From NCBI GenBank assembly GCA_947561395.2, contig OX387183.1:62045915-62109914 (forward strand): a stretch of DNA of 64,000 bases, written 5' to 3'. Source of the stretch: Buxus sempervirens (Eukaryota; Streptophyta; Magnoliopsida; Buxales; Buxaceae). This document shows, piece by piece, positions 59,841 to 64,000 of this stretch; position 1 is the first letter of the stretch, and every line of letters begins with the position of its first letter. The notes under the pieces are model-generated. The model did no database searches, was not told where the DNA came from, and worked only from the letters and a program-made list of their open reading frames with translations. Both the position numbers and the translations under genes were made by a program.

Positions 59841-60996
59841 GGCTGCGTTTGGTAACGCTTTTTGGAAGTACTTTTTTACTTTTGAAAGCAAAAAATTGCT
59901 TTTAAAAGCAAAAGTACTGTTTGGTAACGCACACGAGAAGCAATTTACTAAAAGCAAAGAAGCAATTTTATTGGTTTTCACCGGAAGCAACAAAACGTTG
60001 CTTCTCAATTTTTTTACAAAATTGCTTTATTGCTTTCAAAACCCCTTAATACCCTATTGCTTTATTCCTATATTAAAGATGATGCCTCCATACTCACTTA
60101 AAAAGCAACAACGTATTGTTATTGCTAGAGCCGGTAAAATGCCACCCGATCCGACGGGTCAACCCAACCCGTTTATAAACGGGTTGGGTTGACCCGTTTA
60201 TTAATTGGGTTGGGTGCAAGTTGGGGTTTCCCCAACCCGCCAGTAATCGGGTCAACCCGATTATGACTCGCCAACCCGACAGGTAACCCGATTTATAAAA
60301 AAAAAAAAGATGGCAAAAGTATCATGTTTCGACTTGATTAACCCCAAAACCCGACCCGAACCTGGTACAACCGGATCCAATTAACCCCCAACCCTATTTT
60401 AATAATATTTTTTGAAAAATAACAGTAATCGGGTCAACCCAATTACGACCCACCAACCCGATAAAAAAAAAAGATGGCAAAAGTATCATGTTTCGACCCG
60501 ATTAACCCCAAAACCCGACCCGAACCCGGTACAACTGGATCCAATTAACCCCCAACCCTATTTTAATAATATTTTTTGAAAAATAATAATAAACGGATTG
60601 ACGGGTTGAACCCGTTTATTGGCGGGTTGGGTTTGGGTTGGGGGTTTTCCAACCCACCTTAATTTAGTCCAACCCGATTATGACCCAATTAACTCCAACC
60701 TGATTATTTGAATGTAATTAAATGACTATTTTATGAATCTTTTATAATATTGGACTTATATTTTTGAGTATATTTCTAAGTACAATACATAAATTGTGTA
60801 CAATACTTTTATGAAAGCAAAAAAGCAATTTCTATGTTACTGCAATTACCAAACATGTTTTTTTGCTTCTTAGAAGCAAAGCAAAAGTTTACCAAACGCA
60901 TTTGCTTCAAGAAAAGATCTTTCGAAAAGCATAAAATTGTTTTTTTGCTTTCTTGCTTTTAGAAGTAAAAAAGCAAAAGCGTTATCAAACGCAGCC
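59841..60996. mobile_element. Composite MITE with GCTGCGTTTGG termini
   Basis: A 1,156-bp non-coding unit whose ends are inverted: GGCTGCGTTTGGTAACGCTT on the left and GGCTGCGTTTGATAACGCTT reverse-complemented from the right. AAGCAA/TTGCTT-rich arms of about 150-180 bp follow. The middle (about 60140-60700) is a distinct block full of AACCCG/GGGTTG words, probably a second, nested non-autonomous element. No unambiguous target duplication was found. Confidence 0.65.
60241..60586. repeat. Tandem duplication inside the AACCCG-rich block
   Basis: Unit 60241-60422 recurs at 60423-60586, starting CAGTAATCGGGTCAACCC and including 'gatggcaaaagtatcatg'. The copies are very similar apart from an 18-bp indel, so this is a fairly recent duplication. 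Confidence 0.85.
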
Positions 60997-62129
60997 AAAA
61001 GCTAGTGGGTTGTTTGCTCTTGCGAGGAAACCCCATGTATTGTTGTTTTCTTGCTATCGCTCTCATTAATTCACGCATTAATTAATATAATTATCAGATA
61101 TGGACCCTAAAAGATCGATGCCCAAATTATGAGTACAGTTCACCTAATTAAAACTTTGAAATCGATATAAATCTTACAGCTGTATGTGGATTATTTACAT
61201 GCACTAAATTTAGCAATCCAACTAAAAAGTCATACAATAATTAATGTTACAAAAGAGTAGCTAGTAGGCTCTAGGTTATGGCGACAGGATCGATGATGAG
61301 ATCGTTAGCGGTTGAAGTGCATTAATTAATGATGGAAATGTACAGAATTCGGTTTTAGATGCTATGGATGTACTTCCCTGTGTTATTTGTATATGAATTA
61401 TAACCATAATCAATAAGAACATACATAGCACTGAATTTTTTTTTTCTTTTCTTTTAGACTAGAATAACAGACCATGACCGGATGATGTTTTACTTATTAG
61501 CCGCAATACTACACCGTATTAAGAAAGTGGTAGATAGGAATGAACACGTTTTACAACTGATTAGTAAGTTTTTTTAAAATTTGACACAATTTTGATTATT
61601 ATATATACCCTTTTATTAATAAATATTTATTATGATGTGTAAGGGCTATTTTGAAAACTCGCACATTTTAATTGGCATGGTTCCCACTGGGGCGACTCGC
61701 GTTATTTGGAGTATAGATATACAAATCGATGATGTTTATAATTCCCCTCAAAACAATGTTGTTATCAAATATAAATATAAATATCATCACCCAGACAAAA
61801 TCTGCCCTTGTGGTGTGTACCATTAACGCAGCAGAATAGTGCTTACCTGCACCATCCATTATTTCATATACGCCAAAGACTGCAAATCATTTGCAGCGAA
61901 GATTTCTGTAGAGCATTTTACGTACACTAGAGACAATGACATAATACACAACAAGTGGATATTCCTTAGGCCACATGTTACTGTCTCTTGGTGTAAATAC
62001 ATGAATATGTGCTGCAAATGATTGAGGAGGAGCTTGCACGGCGGCCTGCAGCAAGGGATGACATCCACGTTGCAGGGCTATATAATCGACGTATACATGA
62101 TATGATATATATAGTCTTACAGCAAAATA
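60997..62129. other. Spacer upstream of CYP714 region
   Basis: No gene supported. The short open frames at 61632-62068 on both strands overlap one another and have no family pattern. Confidence 0.5.
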
Positions 62130-62365
62130 CATTGTTGGGAATGAAATCGTTTGTAATACTTAACTGCATTGTAGACTATTATGGTCGTAAAATGCTGCTA
62201 TCTGGAGCATTCCAAGGTCATTATTTTTTCAGTTATGAAATCTGTTAGGTGGGACCCACTTGAAAAAAATGTTGATCGTAGGATGCTCCACATAGCAGTA
62301 TCTCACGACCATAGCAGTCTGCAATGCAATTAAGCATTGCTGATGATTTCTTTCCATATTGTTGT
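62130..62365. mobile_element. Foldback MITE upstream of CYP714
   Basis: Two arms of about 115 bp (62130-62250, 62253-62365) are inverted copies with nearly no spacer. Landmarks: 'tatggtcgt' against 'acgaccata', 'ctgctat(c/g)tggagcat' against its complement, and 'actgcattg(t/c)agact'. The transcript would form a long hairpin. It ends about 440 bp before the P450 start codon. Confidence 0.8.
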
Positions 62366-62741
62366 GTTGTCGATCCCACTACAGAAAAGTTATTTATATA
62401 ATTTATTAAATACCAATCACAACAAGCCATGTTGATTTTTTTTTTTTTTTGGTAAACAATAAGCCACGTTGATTAGTGCAGAGTACACGGACCCGGCTTA
62501 TTTATTCTCCCGATAGCGTAAGGCGAGAGCTATTCCTTCAATTGAAAGAGATGTAAAATTAGAGACCGTTTCATTTGAAGCTACTCAGTGGTTCCAGCAT
62601 GAAACTTGTGGATGGATGACACTTTTCAATAGTGGGGCCCACACCCTAAAATGCAACTCAGCCGGTGGTTTCACTGAACCACCGGATTTTGGCTCTAGAA
62701 GAAATGCTCGCGTAAAATTAAGGCTGTACGCCCTCCTTGCA

Positions 62742-62749
62742 TATAAATA
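62742..62749 (+). promoter_or_regulatory. Candidate TATA box of the CYP714-like gene
   Basis: TATAAATA about 54 bp upstream of the start codon. This spacing would place the transcription start near 62775 and leave a short 5' UTR of about 30 bases. Confidence 0.5.
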
Positions 62750-62802
62750 CATGTACCAGCAAAGAATGCATGTGTGTGTAGAGGGCTGACCGGACCGAAG
62801 CC

Positions 62803-63091
62803 ATGGAAATGACGACGAAGATGTTGGTGTCCTTGGCTTCCCTTGCGCTTGTGAGCTTGATGGTACATCTGCTTGACATGGTGCTATGGAAGCCCGAAAG
62901 GCTTCGATCAAAGCTTCGAAAGCAAGGGATTAGAGGCCCTCCACCGTCCTTCCTACTTGGGAATCTCCGGGAGATCATGAGATGCCGCTCCCCTGAAACC
63001 ACCACCACCACTGTCGCACCACATCAACTCCTCACCCACCGTTACTCTTCCATCCTTTTCCCTTTCTTCCACCGATGGACTCTCGATTACG
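62803..63091 (+). CDS. Cytochrome P450, CYP714-like (first exon; gene runs off the window)
   Basis: Exon 1 codes for 96 residues and ends TTACG|GTACGC in phase 1. An N-terminal membrane anchor (MLVSLASLALVSLMVHLLDMVLW, about residues 7-28) is followed by the Pro-rich hinge GIRGPPPSFLLGN and a segment ending LFPFFHRWTLDYG. The combination KPERLRSKLRKQGIRGPP is typical of CYP714 enzymes, ER-bound monooxygenases, some of which oxidise gibberellins (known of the family). The catalytic heme-binding part lies beyond position 64000, so activity and exact subfamily cannot be judged. The first intron is at least 909 bp. Confidence 0.82.
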
Positions 63092-63446
63092 GTACGCCTC
63101 TTCAATCATCCTTCTTCTTAATTTCCCGACAATGGTGCATGGTCTCACCATTAAAATATTTATTTATTTTCTCTCTTTAATTTACCTACTGTCACCATGG
63201 ATTTTCAATGTTGATTAATTTTCCTTCTACTTTTAAAACGGGTACTCAATCTCCCTGGTATCCTTTCCATTTTCTACGAGAAAGAAATCAATGGTCCTGA
63301 AAAAGGAACAACCTTACTACCTTTTTTCTCTGTTTTTTCTAATTCTTTTCCTTGGCTGGTCGGGGGTCAATCCATTAGAATTCCTATTACTTTAATTAAA
63401 CTCAATTAAATAATTCTTATTTTAAGACTTTGCGATAACATAAGAT

Positions 63447-63786
63447 CTTATTTTCACAATAGTGAAAGTAGATGAAGAAGAGTGTTTGGTGTTCCTATCA
63501 ATATTTAATTATTTATTATACAATAAAAGCAATAAATGATATATTTTTTTTGAGTTTTGAATAGTTGAAAATTTGAATACTACCACCAGTCCCGTGGTGG
63601 GGTGTGGGAAACTTGCAACTTATTTTCACAATAATGAAAGTAGATGAAGAAGAGTGTTTGGCGTTCCTATCAATATTTATTATACAATAAAAGCAATAAA
63701 TGATATAGTGTTTTTAGTACTTGAATACTTGAAAGTTTGAAAGATACTACCACTTGTCCCATGGTGGGGTGTGGGAAACTTGCAAC
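63447..63786. repeat. Tandem duplication (172-bp unit) in the first intron of the P450 gene
   Basis: Copy 1 is 63447-63618 and copy 2 is 63619-63786. Both begin CTTATTTTCACAAT and contain 'gtagatgaagaagagtgttt' and 'ggtggggtgtgggaaacttg'. A few substitutions and small indels separate them. No transposon ends were seen. Confidence 0.9.
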
Positions 63787-64000
63787 CTACATTCATTAAT
63801 TGCAGCTGTACTTATACTAAAAGGAGAAATGGAATAATAGTAATTACTGTGCTGCATGTGCAGTATTACACGTTTGCAGATTAAAAAAGAGGGAGTTAGG
63901 AATTGTTTAGATTTAAGGAATGTATAAGAAAAAAAAAGACAGTTATACCCTTATATTAACAATGATTTAATTATAACAAAATAAAATAAAAAAATGGGAT
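63787..64000. other. Continuation of the P450 first intron
   Basis: AT-rich intron sequence with no second exon recognised before the window ends. Confidence 0.6.

Noticed and set aside
59841..60996. Interstitial telomere repeat
   Set aside because: The repeated word is AACCCG/GGGTTG, not the plant telomere repeat TTTAGGG, and is not in a regular tandem array.
1..64000. CRISPR array, operon or prokaryotic features
   Set aside because: All well-supported genes are plant nuclear genes with introns or PPR type; no spaced short repeats of CRISPR form were seen.

Overview
This window is nuclear DNA of a flowering plant. Its genes have GT-AG introns. They encode plant-specific families: an E-class PPR protein, a PIN-LIKES auxin carrier, the nuclear-encoded chloroplast NDH subunit NdhN, and a CYP714-type P450. 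Introns and spacers are AT-rich and full of plant transposable elements. The species cannot be named from sequence alone.

Layout. 0-2.6 kb: decayed LINE sequence and AT-rich spacer. 2.6-4.5 kb: intronless PPR gene (+). 5.5-8.3 kb: six-exon quinone-oxidoreductase-like gene ending in the peroxisomal signal SKL (-). It shares a 487-bp divergent promoter with a six-exon alpha/beta hydrolase gene (8.8-12.9 kb, +), which is tail-to-tail with a C2-domain SRC2-like gene (13.2-14.3 kb, -). 16.2-31.8 kb: a PILS6-like auxin carrier gene (-, ten exons, 411 codons rebuilt). Its third intron holds a complete 3,471-bp hAT transposon with an intact 637-aa transposase and a perfect 8-bp target duplication. 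32-36 kb: spacer rich in foldback elements and MITEs. 36.2-37.3 kb: ndhN (+, four exons). 41.3-53.1 kb: SMC2 condensin ATPase gene (-, 20 exons, 1,183 codons rebuilt), with an L1-type LINE in one intron and a near-palindromic MITE just past its stop codon.

The most striking structure is at 53.5-58.0 kb. It is a 4,508-bp Mutator-like element with about 200-bp terminal inverted repeats and a perfect 9-bp target duplication, starting 381 bp upstream of the SMC2 start codon. It carries two exons of an SNM1/Artemis-like DNA-repair metallo-beta-lactamase gene (a Pack-MULE), a second exon-like fragment that may be BRCT-like, and a nested, internally deleted Copia retrotransposon with its own 5-bp duplication. 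58-62.8 kb is spacer with an RNase H fragment, a GGGTT/AACCC-rich composite MITE and a foldback element. The window ends in the first intron of a CYP714-like P450 gene (+).

The genes are ordinary, unrelated housekeeping or specialised genes with no operon-like logic. The interest lies in the nested, datable transposon layers and in how three of them (hAT in PILS6, MULE at the SMC2 promoter, foldback at the SMC2 3' end) sit where they could affect expression. Exon boundaries were derived by hand from reading-frame continuity, GT/AG signals and family knowledge; no alignment software was run.
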